Below are positions 1 to 10,034 of a DNA stretch of 64,000 bases, piece after piece. This DNA is from Lobosporangium transversale (Eukaryota; Mortierellomycota; Mortierellomycetes; Mortierellales; Mortierellaceae), in NCBI RefSeq assembly GCF_002105155.1, contig NW_019028997.1:536001-600000 (forward strand), in the 5' to 3' direction. Positions within the stretch are counted from its first letter, which is position 1. Each line of letters starts with the position of its first letter. The position numbers and the translations under genes were made by a program. The notes below the pieces were generated by a model that was not told the origin of the DNA, did no database searches, and was given only the letters and a program-made list of their open reading frames with translations.

Positions 1-1330
1 GATTCCTTGTGTTAAACGGCCAGACAGAAAGCTTAAAAGACATACAGACACAACGGTGAAACAAATGTATGTGAGCAAACAGCTGCTGTGTTTATTTGTT
101 GTCTGCACATGCCTTCTTTCATCGCGGGCTTTTTTTTCCTTTTTTGTTCGTCAATCACTGTGTGCACGAATAAGCAGCTGAAGCATCTCTTTGTTTCTGT
201 ACATGCATAAACACATTTTACATCGCGGCGTCTTATTTATTTTCTGCAATTCCAAAACACAAAACACAAGCGTTTTCCATTGGTGCCTCCAGAAGAAATA
301 AACAAACTTTATTTTGGCGGCCACTCCACAATCATGCCATGGTTATAACAATCCCTAGGAAAGGATGAAACGCGTCGGTATTAATCTCGCTTCTGTAATT
401 CTAAATGCATATATTTTGGCGATTGGTATCAACTATCAAGTTCGCACATACACACACCAAACGACCGCCAAAAACCACCACTCTCGCTTCTGCTCTCCCT
501 CCATCCACAAGGCGCTGCGCAATATCACCATTAACAAGGCACCGTCCAGTAAGAAAGGGTGCTTAGCTAGCTTTTACTCCAAGCAATAAGCACATCACCT
601 ATCTCCGCCATTGATGCCGGAACCTGAGAGCCAACGAATATCTCTGCTTTAACGCAATAGTACTGGGGCTGTTGGAGCAAAAAGCATCATTTGAAGCCAT
701 TCTCTGATAAAAAAGACTTTTTTTCTTTAGTTGTTACCTATAATCACCGAGTCATATCTGTCAATGCATTTATTACCCTTGTTCAAAATTATAAATCATT
801 AAATTCCTCACAAAGCAAGGGCCACTGCAAACAAAAGAAGCTGAAAAAAAATTGTATAACAAAGGATCGACATCAGCACTATATGCTGTATACCGAGATG
901 GTTTCACTTTGGTATCTCAATGCTATTTCTTCCAATCTGCCGTTCATGCGAGAGCTTGTATTTATTTGTCAATCTCTGCTATTGACTGGGACAAAACCCC
1001 AATCCAAACAAAGGAACTGAATAAAGATTGATGTGGCCTGTGAAGCAAAGGATCGATATCAAAACTATATGAGACAATGATAAAACTCATCATCAACCCA
1101 GGATATAAAAAGGGATCATTGTCTTCCTCCTTCAAAGTCCCATCCCTTTTACCACTGCCACTTGTTCCTGTATCTTTCCCTCAATATTCTTTATCTATTC
1201 GCTTTGAATCTTTACACCATAAAAAAGCTCATCCTTTTATACCTTTGTCGCTCTTTTTTTTTTCTTTTTCATTTCTTTTCATCACCACCATTTTTCCTTT
1301 TTTCTTTCTCTTTTCGCTTAGATATTGACC
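1..1330. other. intergenic, no gene recognised
   Basis: There are short open frames but none with family-like features. Two near-copies of a short motif (caaaggatcga followed by a purine-rich stretch and actatatg) occur near 860 and 1047. From about 1150 to 1325 the strand is pyrimidine-rich, which fits a promoter or leader for the ATG at 1331. Confidence 0.4.
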
Positions 1331-2306
1331 ATGGGGCTGAAGTCCTTCTTCAAACTGGTTGCGGATCGCGGGGTTTTACCTTCGGAAACTGGCGTGGGCA
1401 CTTTCTTGGCGGCAAATCCTGACGTTAGGCCCGATTACTAATCTTCGATTAATTCGAAAGGTTGAGTGGAACGAGAACTATAATAAAATGCTTCAGGGCT
1501 ACCTAAGGGAAGCTAGTAAGGTGTTGGGAAGGAACGTAGCCTCTGAGGAAGGCCGTTTCAGTGTAGCTCTCCGCATTTTTACTTCCGGCCATCAAACGTC
1601 GGCCCAAGCGTTACCATCGAACAATGAGTTCGATAACTTCAAGCAGCGTTTACTCAATGGAAAGGATCTTCGCCATAGAATGGCTCAGCAAAGGCGAGCG
1701 CAGCGCCGCAGAACGTAAGAAAGCTCAAGCTATAGTTTTTGGCCTTGAAACCAGACGTCCCCAATACTAATCGTTAGTCCCTTTCTTGAATAATGTAGAG
1801 GCGTACCATCATTCTATATAGCGGAAGGGTCACATAGGAACCAATTCCGGCCCATCTTTTCTGACAAGGCGAGCATATTGAATGGGCGCACAGTTGATAT
1901 CAGTAACTACCGTCAGCACGATAGGCCGGGCCTTAAGCATCCACCACGTCGGAGAAAGGCAAAAAAGAAGCAACAGAAAAAACGAAAGCGGAAGCACAAA
2001 GGCAAGAAGCCCCACAGGGCTAAAAAAGAAGGTGCACCAATTAGGAACTTGAAGGATGCTACGAAGGTTGATCACAGCTACAGCAGTAAGCACCCTATCA
2101 AGGCCTTAACAACTGGGTCCCTTAAGGCCTCCATGGCAAGGAAAGGCGGACTGGACGCAGATGAAAGGGATAGTATTGCAAGCCAGGTCCGAGGGGCAGT
2201 TGTTGTCCTCAACCGACTACGCCGCTATGCATACTGGGCGATCGCCTTGGGCATTGAGAGGATCATTGTTGCGATTAGCAGTCATTTACATGGGTTTTTA
2301 CTATAG
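1331..2306 (+). pseudogene. XPG/FEN1-like N-terminal segment, frame-disrupted
   Basis: The ATG at 1331 opens with MGLKSFFKLVADRG. This aligns without gaps to the FEN1/XPG family start (Met-Gly, then a KL-hydrophobic-AD block at residues 8-12), where the N-terminal Met-Gly is part of the nuclease fold. The frame stops at 1439-1441. The adjacent frame carries the continuation (KVEWNENYNKMLQGYLREAS, then a GHQTSAQ block), so a 1-nt frameshift near 1440 is inferred. A GT-AG intron at 1715-1837 joins in phase to a very basic segment rich in KKK and RK runs, ending with RLRRYAYWAIALGIERII before the stop at 2304-2306. The acidic metal-site motifs of a complete XPG-I domain were not found. It lies just upstream of the Fanzor segment on the same strand, so it could be its N-terminal half or a separate broken gene. 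Confidence 0.45.
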
Positions 2307-2408
2307 CAAAGATTTTTACCCTTTTTATTTAACGAAGATCCCCGGATCATAATAAACACATCTTTCTTTCGTTCTCGTTACTTATTATGATCCTGGCATA
2401 TTTCAATC

Positions 2409-4313
2409 ATGCGGTTACCAGGGGCAGCAAAGTCGAGGAAAAAGGCACTGGACGAGGTCTTGGATAGCAATGATTATTCCTTCCGTCTCGCCACCCTTCT
2501 TTTGAGTGGTCAAGGTGGCCCCAATTCAGCTTACGCGAGGGCAAAAAAACAAGGAAAGGCGGTAGAAACGCCCCATCATCACCTCGCTTATGAACATTTC
2601 AAGGCCACCACTGAACTTTCCCCAATAAAGGATATAGACATCACATTGGGGGACGTCCAAGGCTTTGATCCCAAAAAGATCACATTTCCAAGAGCGTCAG
2701 ACTTACTAATGGGCCAAGTACAGACATCATTAAGGCAGCACTACAGGAACGCAATAGTATAGCTTGTGTAGGGGTATTTTCATGCATATTCTGCAATCAA
2801 ATGCTCTTTATTCACACCTTTTTTTTTTTTTTTTAGTTTGATGTCGAGAAAACAAACGAAGATATGAGCGACATTGAGTTTTTTTTTGCGGGAGAACAAA
2901 AGAGTGAAAAAATACTCAGACTTTCCTACGTCCCCCTGGTCACCCGGGTATGTGTATCTGTCTGAACACGCCCTAGTTGACATCCTCTGGGCGAACGAAG
3001 ATACCAAGCAGCTGCTGGAGCGTATTCTGCCTCTCAATAATGCTTCCAAGACTGCAATGTATGAGTGTGTACAGGGAACAAAAGGGGTTTGATACAGGCT
3101 CTCTTTTGTGACATTGGAGGTGATCGCATGGTTCGTGGATATCAAGACAAAGTATCCCTGCAGTCACAGGACAAAGATCTAACTCGGTTCAAACTCAAAG
3201 GGACGATTTCTACCAACGGTCTAGTTCTGAATCTACTTGCCTATGACACAACCCAGACGAAGAGACAGCAGCAGTCTGACGTAGATGAAGAAGACCCCAG
3301 CCAAGAACTGGAGCTTTCTCAGGGATTTCTCAACACGACGTGTTCAAAGGCGGCCGGTGAAGACCTAACAGATGAAGACTATGCAAACATAAACTGGAAG
3401 AGGAGCTCCAAGCTGCTTGAAAACGTTGAGCTCACATTCAACAAACCAGGGCGATGCCCATCCGCAAACACCACAACTATCGTCGGATGTGATCCTGGTA
3501 TTGTTAACGCCCTTACGTTTTCCTCGCTGGACCCTCACAACCCTAACTTGCGGCAAACGGTAAAGGTGAGAAGCAGGTTCTTGTACCTCCCTGTCCTCCG
3601 CTTCAATCACCTGTTGAACAAAAGGAAGCGTGAAAAAGGAATGATTGAGGTTGAGAGCGCCATCCCTGTGTTTGGAAGGGAACGTATAATGAGTACTTTC
3701 AATGGATGAACGAGGAGTCTCAGACACAGACAGGATCAACGAATTTGGATGTGCTTCAAGAGTTCTACGAGTCCAGATGGCACCTGAAAAAAAAATGGGA
3801 CCTACGAAAGGCTCAACGAGCTACGTTCGGCTACGCGGTACAGCGAGTGTTGAAGATGCTTGGGGATAAAGGAGTACTTGTCGTCGGCCTAGGGTCCTTT
3901 GAAAGTAGTAAAGGAGTTCCCAGCAAGCACACTGCTATAACGAGGCATCTTGTCACACAGGTATGGCTGTTTTTAAAAAAGTAAGCAAAGCTGGAAAGCC
4001 ATAAAAGCCTTGCTAATAAACGACTGCCATTTGAAACGCTTAGGTCAAAGCACGAGGACACTTCGCTGTAGGAGCGCACGAATTTTACACCAGCGCCCGC
4101 TGTCCCCGACCCCTCTGCGATAGCTTTTTAGAGACGGTGTACCCTCGCTCTAAATATTGCAGGACATGTAAGGTATTCTTCGACCGTGACGCAGTAGGGG
4201 CGGAAAACATCGCAAGAATCGGTCTTGCTCAAATTGAGAGACAAGAGAGACCTGCAAAGTACAAGCCCACGGAAGAGTCGCCTGCTCCGGCTGCAAAGCG
4301 CGCACGACGCTAG
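2409..4313 (+). pseudogene. Fanzor (TnpB-like) RNA-guided nuclease, frame-disrupted
   Basis: Fanzors are eukaryotic relatives of IS200/IS605 TnpB: RNA-guided RuvC endonucleases carried by transposons. The order seen is: a helical N-terminal exon (2409-2756); an intron 2757-2836; an exon from 2837 (FDVEKTNEDMSDIEF); then STNGLVLNLLAYDT, typical of the strand just before RuvC-I. RuvC-I is VGCDPGIVNALTF (Asp codon 3491-3493). IEVESAIPVF and RWHLKKKWDL follow, then VVGLGSF. An 83-nt phase-0 intron is at 3961-4043. Next come HEFYTSARCP (candidate rearranged catalytic Glu, 4080-4082), a zinc ribbon (C-x4-C, then C-x2-C) and RuvC-III FFDRDAVGAENIARIG, with a stop at 4311-4313. Frame changes near 2947, 3088 and 3683 break the reading frame, so it is a pseudogene or contains sequence errors. 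All three RuvC acidic positions remain. Confidence 0.82.
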
Positions 4314-4433
4314 ACACAAGTATTTGGGTGCCGGCACACCCACAAAAAATTTGTAAGTTCTGTTTATTTTCGTCTCCTGTATCCATCCTCTCTAATCTTT
4401 TGCCCCTGAATTTCTGGACTAACTTTAAAAACC
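4314..4433 (+). ncRNA. candidate Fanzor guide-RNA scaffold / element right end
   Basis: About 120 nt after the Fanzor stop are partly conserved in the relic at 14.5 kb although they are non-coding: both start with tagacacaagtatttg, and both end in a block reading tttgccc, one variable base, tgaatttctgg, then ctaa and a T/A run. Similarity stops near 4433 here and near 14592 in the relic. In TnpB and Fanzor systems the guide RNA comes from the 3' end of the nuclease gene and its flank. The location and conservation fit that, but no expression or folding was tested. A perfect 10-bp palindrome (gtgccggcac, 4328-4337) sits 15 nt after the stop. Confidence 0.4.
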
Positions 4434-4868
4434 GTAGATAAAGAAGTATACAGTCACACAAATATATTGGTGGAATCCTTGCAACTTCAAAAAGTCCTTC
4501 CTGTTCATCCTGAAAAGTCCTATACACCTCGGCTTCCCGTTGCAATAACTCTTTTCTGTCCTCTTTATGCTGTTGGTGCAACAACATCGAGTTGACATGT
4601 GTGCTTTGTGGGGGATTGGAAATGATCATTATGGCAGTTGAGGTAAAGAAGATAGCAAAAATATGAACGAGGCAACTGTTACGTCCTGAGGCTAGGGAGT
4701 GTACCCAAATGGAGCACTCCCCTTTTTATTCATAGATCAGAGCAATTATAAGGCTCCGACCTAGCTAAAATAATAAACAACTTTTGATCTCCTTGACTTC
4801 CGACTTACCATAAAATATTTCAGCAACGAAAAAAAAAAAATTCTTATTGAATCAATTCAATCCTTGGC

Positions 4869-4887
4869 TTGACGAAAATTTCGTCAA
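4869..4887. repeat. 19-nt near-perfect palindrome
   Basis: The arms ttgacgaaa and tttcgtcaa are exact reverse complements around one central A. It lies 32 nt from the second inverted repeat, so the two may belong to one small decayed element. Confidence 0.7.
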
Positions 4888-4918
4888 ATACGTTGCTTGA
4901 TGAAAAAATCAAAATGAA

Positions 4919-4978
4919 TTTTCATCGGGACCAACTGGAAAAAGAAATAAGGTTCATTTTTGCTCTTCCCGATGAAAA
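4919..4978. repeat. 12-bp inverted repeat, 36-nt loop
   Basis: ttttcatcggga (4919-4930) is the exact reverse complement of tcccgatgaaaa (4967-4978). It could form a stem-loop or mark the ends of a very short element. No coding content was seen. Confidence 0.7.
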
Positions 4979-5634
4979 CTTGATGTAAAAATCGATTTGT
5001 CCAATAAATATTTCAGCCACTGTCAATCCAGCCGTTACATCACCTTTTTGCCACCAGTTGTTTCTTATAATTTGTTTGTTTCAAAGCGCGTCAATCCCTT
5101 CCTCCAAGCATAACAACCAATCAAAGCCACACACATCCACTTTCTTCTCTTCCTCTCCTTCCCCCTTCCTTTTCCTTTTCCTTTTTCTATTCAATGCTTT
5201 AATACTATTCTGTGCAAAATAATAATACACACATTAACACATCTCGTCTCGCTTTTTTTTTTTTTTTTTTTTTTTTTTTTTGGAGAAAGTAATGTCTAGC
5301 CGCTATAGTACATGTAACATGTACAAAAGTCCATATCTGTTTGAATATGCCTTATATTCATCCTATAACTGTCTAGTCATCTTTTTTTTTTTTTTTTTTT
5401 TTTTAAAAAAAAAATAGTAATAATAATAATGATAATGATAATAAAATAAAAACCAATAAATAATTTACAAAGAACAAAGAACAAATGGAGGCACTATTTG
5501 AAAGATTTCTATCAACTTTGGCTGAACTTCCGCAGCAGATTTGGAAAAGCCAGTCACATCAAATCACTATATTTGATGCTTTCTTTCTCCTTCTTCACCA
5601 GCTTATTAACTTTTTTTGTCTAATAATCACACCA

Positions 5635-8222
5635 ATGACAGGCGAAATCACTATCTTTTGCATTATTGATGGAGAATCCACAGCGTTTCCTGTGAGGATT
5701 CCACCAACAAAGACCGTGGACGAACTCAAAAAGGCAATCAAGAAAGAATATGAGCCAGACCTAGATTACCTTTCTGCTAAAAAGCTCAATCTTTACTATC
5801 TCTCAATCCCTTCCGCGCCGAAAAGACAAATCATGCTCAACTATCTAACAATCGAAGAAAGATCAAAGGAGCCAGAGGAGCTAGACGACGCAACAAGCGA
5901 GATTTCTGAATTCTTTGGAACGGCGCCACCAAAGAAAACCATTAATGTCATCGTCCAGCGGCCGTTGGGAGGTAAGGGATTAGCTGTTTGTTCTCAAAGC
6001 TTTGTGTATGACATCATTGATCAGGAAGCAATTCTCGAAATATCATGATTTTTATCTTTCTGATTTTTTTTTTATTTTTTTTTTTAATCACAGCTGTCAT
6101 CTGGACGAACACCTCAAGTATCCTTGCATTGGTTAAGCAATATGAACGACTCATCGGCACTAAACAAGCTCCGGTATGCTGCCTATTGTGTTTACATTTT
6201 GGGTGTACATCGCTATAAGTTATGAGTGGACGGAAGATTTTGTGCTGACTCTTTATTATACTTGTTATAGCTTGTTACATCTTTTGGTTCAGAATTCCCA
6301 CTTTGCCGCAGAGAGGAAACTCTTGACGTATTATGGAATGGGAGTTGTTATAATGGCGTCTTTGAGCGATTTAAAAACCGCAAGAAGAGCGACAAGGGCC
6401 TAAATCCAATCCCACTTCTTGCCTGTGGGCCAGGTACAGGCAAAAGCAGGTCCCTCCAAGAAATTGGAGGAATGCTTCGTGAAAAGGCCAACTCTTACGG
6501 TGACCAGAGTATTAAAAGCGCCTTCTCCAATATGGTCTCAATCAATATTTGCTACGGCAATGGCACCGCGGTCAGCCAGTTCGATAACAAAATTGGAGGC
6601 GATGCATCTATTGCTGTTAGATTACTCTACGGATATTTTATCAGTAACAAAGACTCCGATAGCAAACCTGTTGACTTTTTTCTGCAAAAGGAAGGCATCA
6701 ATCTACTCTCAGTGAGCAGAGCCATGGAGGTTATTCATGCTGATATTATCAGACGAGGCACACCCACTAACAATCCGATTGTGCTGGTCATCAGCATCGA
6801 CGAAGTGAATCATTTACACAATGCTTACCCAGGTACCCTTCGAGAAGTTGCGAATGCTATTGGGAAACTGAGCTTGAGAACCATAGAGCCTTTTTGTATC
6901 CCTATTATGGCAGGCACAATCCAAGGACCCATCGAAGAAATGCTCATGGGATCAACATATCGTATCCTACACCTACCTCTTCCTCTTCTTACTGACGACG
7001 ACGTGATCGAAATTGGCCGTAGGCTTCCTCCGACTATAGACGGTAAGGCTCTACATCTGACTGAAGACTACCTAAAGCATGATATACTGCTCCACCGTAG
7101 TATTGCAGACATCGGTGGAGTGCCAAGGGCTGTGGAGCATTTCTATGAACACTTTGTGAATCGCTTAAAGAAACTAAAGAAGATCCCTGACAAGGATGAG
7201 AAACTTACGGAATGTCTGCGCAATGTCGATATCATGGCCGTTATGCAGAGCCTGGCAGTTCGTTTAGACACACTTTATCCTTTTGGGAACTACGTGGAGT
7301 TCATGACACCTGTAGTGGAGTGGCAAGGGCCATTCTTGGTATCCCAGTCAAAATGAATGATATTATTGGAGGTGGCACAACCTATAAAGATCTCAGGACA
7401 ACTGGCCTAATAAAGCTGGAACGAGCTGAAGAGCATGACATATACCATATACGTATCCCATATTTGTGGCTGGTTTTATTGATCAGCGCTTCCTATAGCC
7501 AATCCGAGTCCCCTTTGAAGTACTGGACCGCTTTTATCGATCCAAAGCAAGATGTCTCCTGGGCAGGCTGGGCTCTACGTTTATGCCTTTTCTCTTACCT
7601 CGGAAAACAGACTGTGTCTCTGCAGGAACTTTTTGCAGGTGCTGAATTTGATCCCGAGTTTCCAGAGTTTAAAGTTGAAATTCCAGAGCACCGCAATGTT
7701 ACAGTGCATCAATTGCTCGAAATGTCCCCCAATCACGAGATCGCAAAGGATGTGGACGGCAAGGAGCATACTAACTTTCTTCAAGAGTTTCACAAGATAT
7801 TTGTTAATGGCAAGGGTGCTCCAGCTGACGGCTATATGCAGTTGCGTTTACAGAACAGAAGAGACATTGCGTCTTTGTGTCTATTTTGTCAAATGGAATG
7901 GGCCGAAGAGAAGGATTCAAAGACGTCTAGCCCTATCAACCAAAAAACAATTGAGAAAGAAATTGAAAAGATTGCCGAAGTGAACGAAGTTCTTAAGAAA
8001 CGATGTCCATCCTTGGAATGTGCCTTTGGTATATTTTCAAATCGACAAATAGCTCCAAAGGCGAACCTCCGTTCTCATACATTTATGATGCCTGCAGTTG
8101 GGGAGAAGATCTGTAAAGAAATCGTGAGCGAGCGGAAGAAGCGACGATTTGAGGATGAAGATGATTTTAAGAAAAGGGTGAAAATGTTTCCAGAAAATGA
8201 GTTGGCGTTGCTTATATTCTAA
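5635..8222 (+). CDS. Crinkler (CRN) family effector-like protein, P-loop type, one frameshift
   Basis: CRN proteins are modular and act in nuclei, typically with a ubiquitin-like N-domain followed by an NTPase/nuclease tail. Exons are 5635-5971, 6094-6173 and 6271 onward; intron 1 is phase 1 and intron 2 phase 0. The N-domain starts MTGEITIFCIIDGESTAFPV and ends TINVIVQRP, equivalent to the CRN HVLVxxP boundary motif, and intron 1 lies immediately after it. Exon 3 has Walker A (CGPGTGKS), Walker B (VLVISIDEVN) and a sensor-like IGGVPRAVEHFY. A 1-nt frame change near 7310-7330 separates this from the C-terminal frame, which continues VARAILGIPVKMNDIIGGG to the stop at 8220-8222. In the C-terminal nuclease-like part (NGKGAPADGYMQL, then LFCQMEW), the expected lysine after the Q/E position appears replaced. 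It may be a recent pseudogene or contain an assembly error. Confidence 0.8.
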
Positions 8223-8731
8223 CCAATCAATCACCAGCGGACCGACTTTGCAAACCGAGAGATGGATCAATGAAAGCAGGCATTTGTTGCTGTGAGCAAG
8301 GAGGTCAAAGTATTAGTCAAACTGGAAGCGAATCAGCGCTTTTTGAGAACAAGCAGGTTCTTGTTAATTTTTAAAATCACTTTTGTGAAATGCAATAAAT
8401 GTAGTAGAAACTCTAAACGTCATAAATATAGATATATATTCATTCGCTGTAGATTGATGCCTTTTTTGACATGAAAGATATATTTTAATCAGCATATTAT
8501 GCAATATTGGTACCGCTTAGAACCAATGATCAGTTGCCATTATTGCGGTGCCTTCATGTTTATTGAAGAATGTGTGTGCAACGCAGTAGTAAAAGTCGGC
8601 CAGAATTTCCTTTATGCTGTGGGAGAGGTCAAGTGGATATTCCTCCACTTAGCCTTGGTTTAACTTCTTGATGGGCAGAGCCGCAAGGTAAGTTATTCCG
8701 TTAACACATATAAGCATATAACTGCGCTCTT
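8223..8731. other. intergenic, no gene recognised
   Basis: AT-rich DNA downstream of the CRN gene and leading into the Helitron relic. No family-like coding segment was seen. Confidence 0.4.
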
Positions 8732-9712
8732 TTGTTCACGTCCATGGAAGTGAACCTTGATAAAGACCTTGCGAACAACCTATATGGAGTGTACACGCTT
8801 CGTATCATTGGAAGGGTTGGTACTCTGATTGATCCTATGACGCCAACTGAAGGCGCTGCCTCTCTGTTCCTGCAGGCTCACGCTCACATTCATGACCCTG
8901 CTCAGCAAGCAAGACTCCGTAATAACCATTTCGGGGATTCCTTGATGAAGGCCTGTTGCAGTAACCACAGCAGCTCCTTGAACTACACTACCCGATAGCC
9001 CATACGCTCAAAGACGTCAGAGAATGTGCGCACGAGGATATCATGCGGCTGAAGGTCGCCATCTGTGCTGGGCCTCAGCATGAGGGGAGAGGGCAAAGGC
9101 GAATGCAGTACAGGCCCTCTCATCAACTGGAATCGTGCTATTGATGGCTGGCGCCAGTAGTAAGGTTTCTCAGCAAGGCATCATAATTGAAAGCAGAGCC
9201 AGTGGTTTGAAAAAAACCAGTGAGGTTCATCCAGCTCACGAGAGTCTCCATAATAACCTCTTGCATCCAAAAGGCGAGGACTGGACATATAAAAAATATA
9301 AAAAATGGCCTAGGCCAGGTCAAACCTCTGCAGGGCCTCATGGTGACAGCTATGACGGTAGCGAAAACGGCCAGCTAGAGGTGGATGTAGGTGAGGGCGA
9401 TGGCCGAGCTAGGAAAAGTCGAGAATACGCCAAGCTGGAGGAGTTTTACACGTACAGGCTGCAGATTCGTCCTTTGAGCTCAACAGACCAGCGATTTTTC
9501 ATCAGGATGAATACATGCTTGACTTATTAGTAGGCTACCGATCAATACAGTAGGCTTGAGGTGGATCAGCTTCAATTCATCAGCGAGAACCAATCTAAGC
9601 TGAAGACGGATCCATATATCGGTGTTGTGGGTGCAATTGAACTTAATCTCAGGCCTGGGCTATACATGCGGGACATTGTCTACAAGGATGCTTTGTAAAT
9701 AAGCATCCTCTC
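8732..9712 (+). mobile_element. decayed Helitron replicase (Helitron-like N domain) fragment
   Basis: Helitron Rep/helicase proteins carry a conserved region upstream of the rolling-circle domain. Three blocks occur here in the correct order. The first is RIIGRVGTLIDPM followed by HIHDPAQQARLR (frame 2, near 8800-8930), like the family's 'H.IG.L.P' and 'IYDP..Q..R' segment. The second is LKKTSEVHPAHESLHNNLL followed by PKGEDW (frame 3, near 9210-9285), like 'L..ISELHP.YDPLHYVLLFP.G.DGW'. The third is FYTYRLQIRP (near 9445-9475), then LEVDQLQFISENQSKL in another frame up to about 9712. Frameshifts separate the blocks and no Rep HUH or helicase motif is present, so this is a truncated, inactive relic. 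Confidence 0.68.
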
Positions 9713-9950
9713 ATTTACTACCGTATCTTCCAAATATTCTGCCTTATTTTGTGTTTTATTTTTTGTTTATTTTACTACTGTACATGTATATAGTCTTAAC
9801 TGATTTTGCTTTATTGTATTTTATCGCGCGATTCGTAAAAAAGACCCAATCAATAAAAAAGTTATGCAAAGATACAATTGGTTGTATTTGACTACGATTT
9901 TTATTTTCACTTTATTTTGCCCTCATGAAATTTCTAACGAGGCAAGGCAA

Positions 9951-9984
9951 GAGCCGGCCGTGGCGAAGCCACGGTCTCCGGCTC
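9951..9984. repeat. GC-rich hairpin, possible Helitron 3' hairpin
   Basis: gagccggccgtggc, a gaa loop, then gccacggtctccggctc: the arms pair almost completely, with a small bulge. The sequence is strikingly GC-rich in AT-rich surroundings and lies 240 nt downstream of the Helitron fragment in its orientation. Helitrons carry a short hairpin just before their 3' end, but the usual CTRR terminus was not found here. It could instead be another fold-back repeat. Confidence 0.55.
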
Positions 9985-10034
9985 GTTATAATTATTATGG
10001 AAGCAGTTTGATGTACTATTCTCAAATTATTATT

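Larger units (their letters stand above)
4434..5634. other. intergenic with palindromes and oligo(T) tracts
   Basis: No gene was recognised. It contains the two inverted repeats listed separately, long T runs ending near 5281 and 5404, and TAA/ATAA-rich DNA up to the CRN start. A pyrimidine-rich strip at 5140-5200 may belong to the CRN promoter. An in-frame ATG at 5485 would lengthen the CRN protein by 50 residues, but the family normally starts at the ubiquitin-like strand. Confidence 0.4.

Noticed and set aside
4150..4629. 159-codon open frame on the minus strand overlapping the Fanzor 3' end
   Set aside because: Part of it is antisense to the Fanzor C-terminus and zinc ribbon. The remainder has protein-like composition but no recognised family, and it crosses the conserved non-coding flank.
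5485..5634. Earlier in-frame ATG (5485) as the CRN start
   Set aside because: It would add 50 residues before the ubiquitin-like domain, whereas CRN proteins normally begin at that strand; kept as an alternative only.
9951..9984. Hairpin as an intrinsic (Rho-independent) terminator
   Set aside because: The setting is a fungal nuclear genome, and no T run directly follows the stem.
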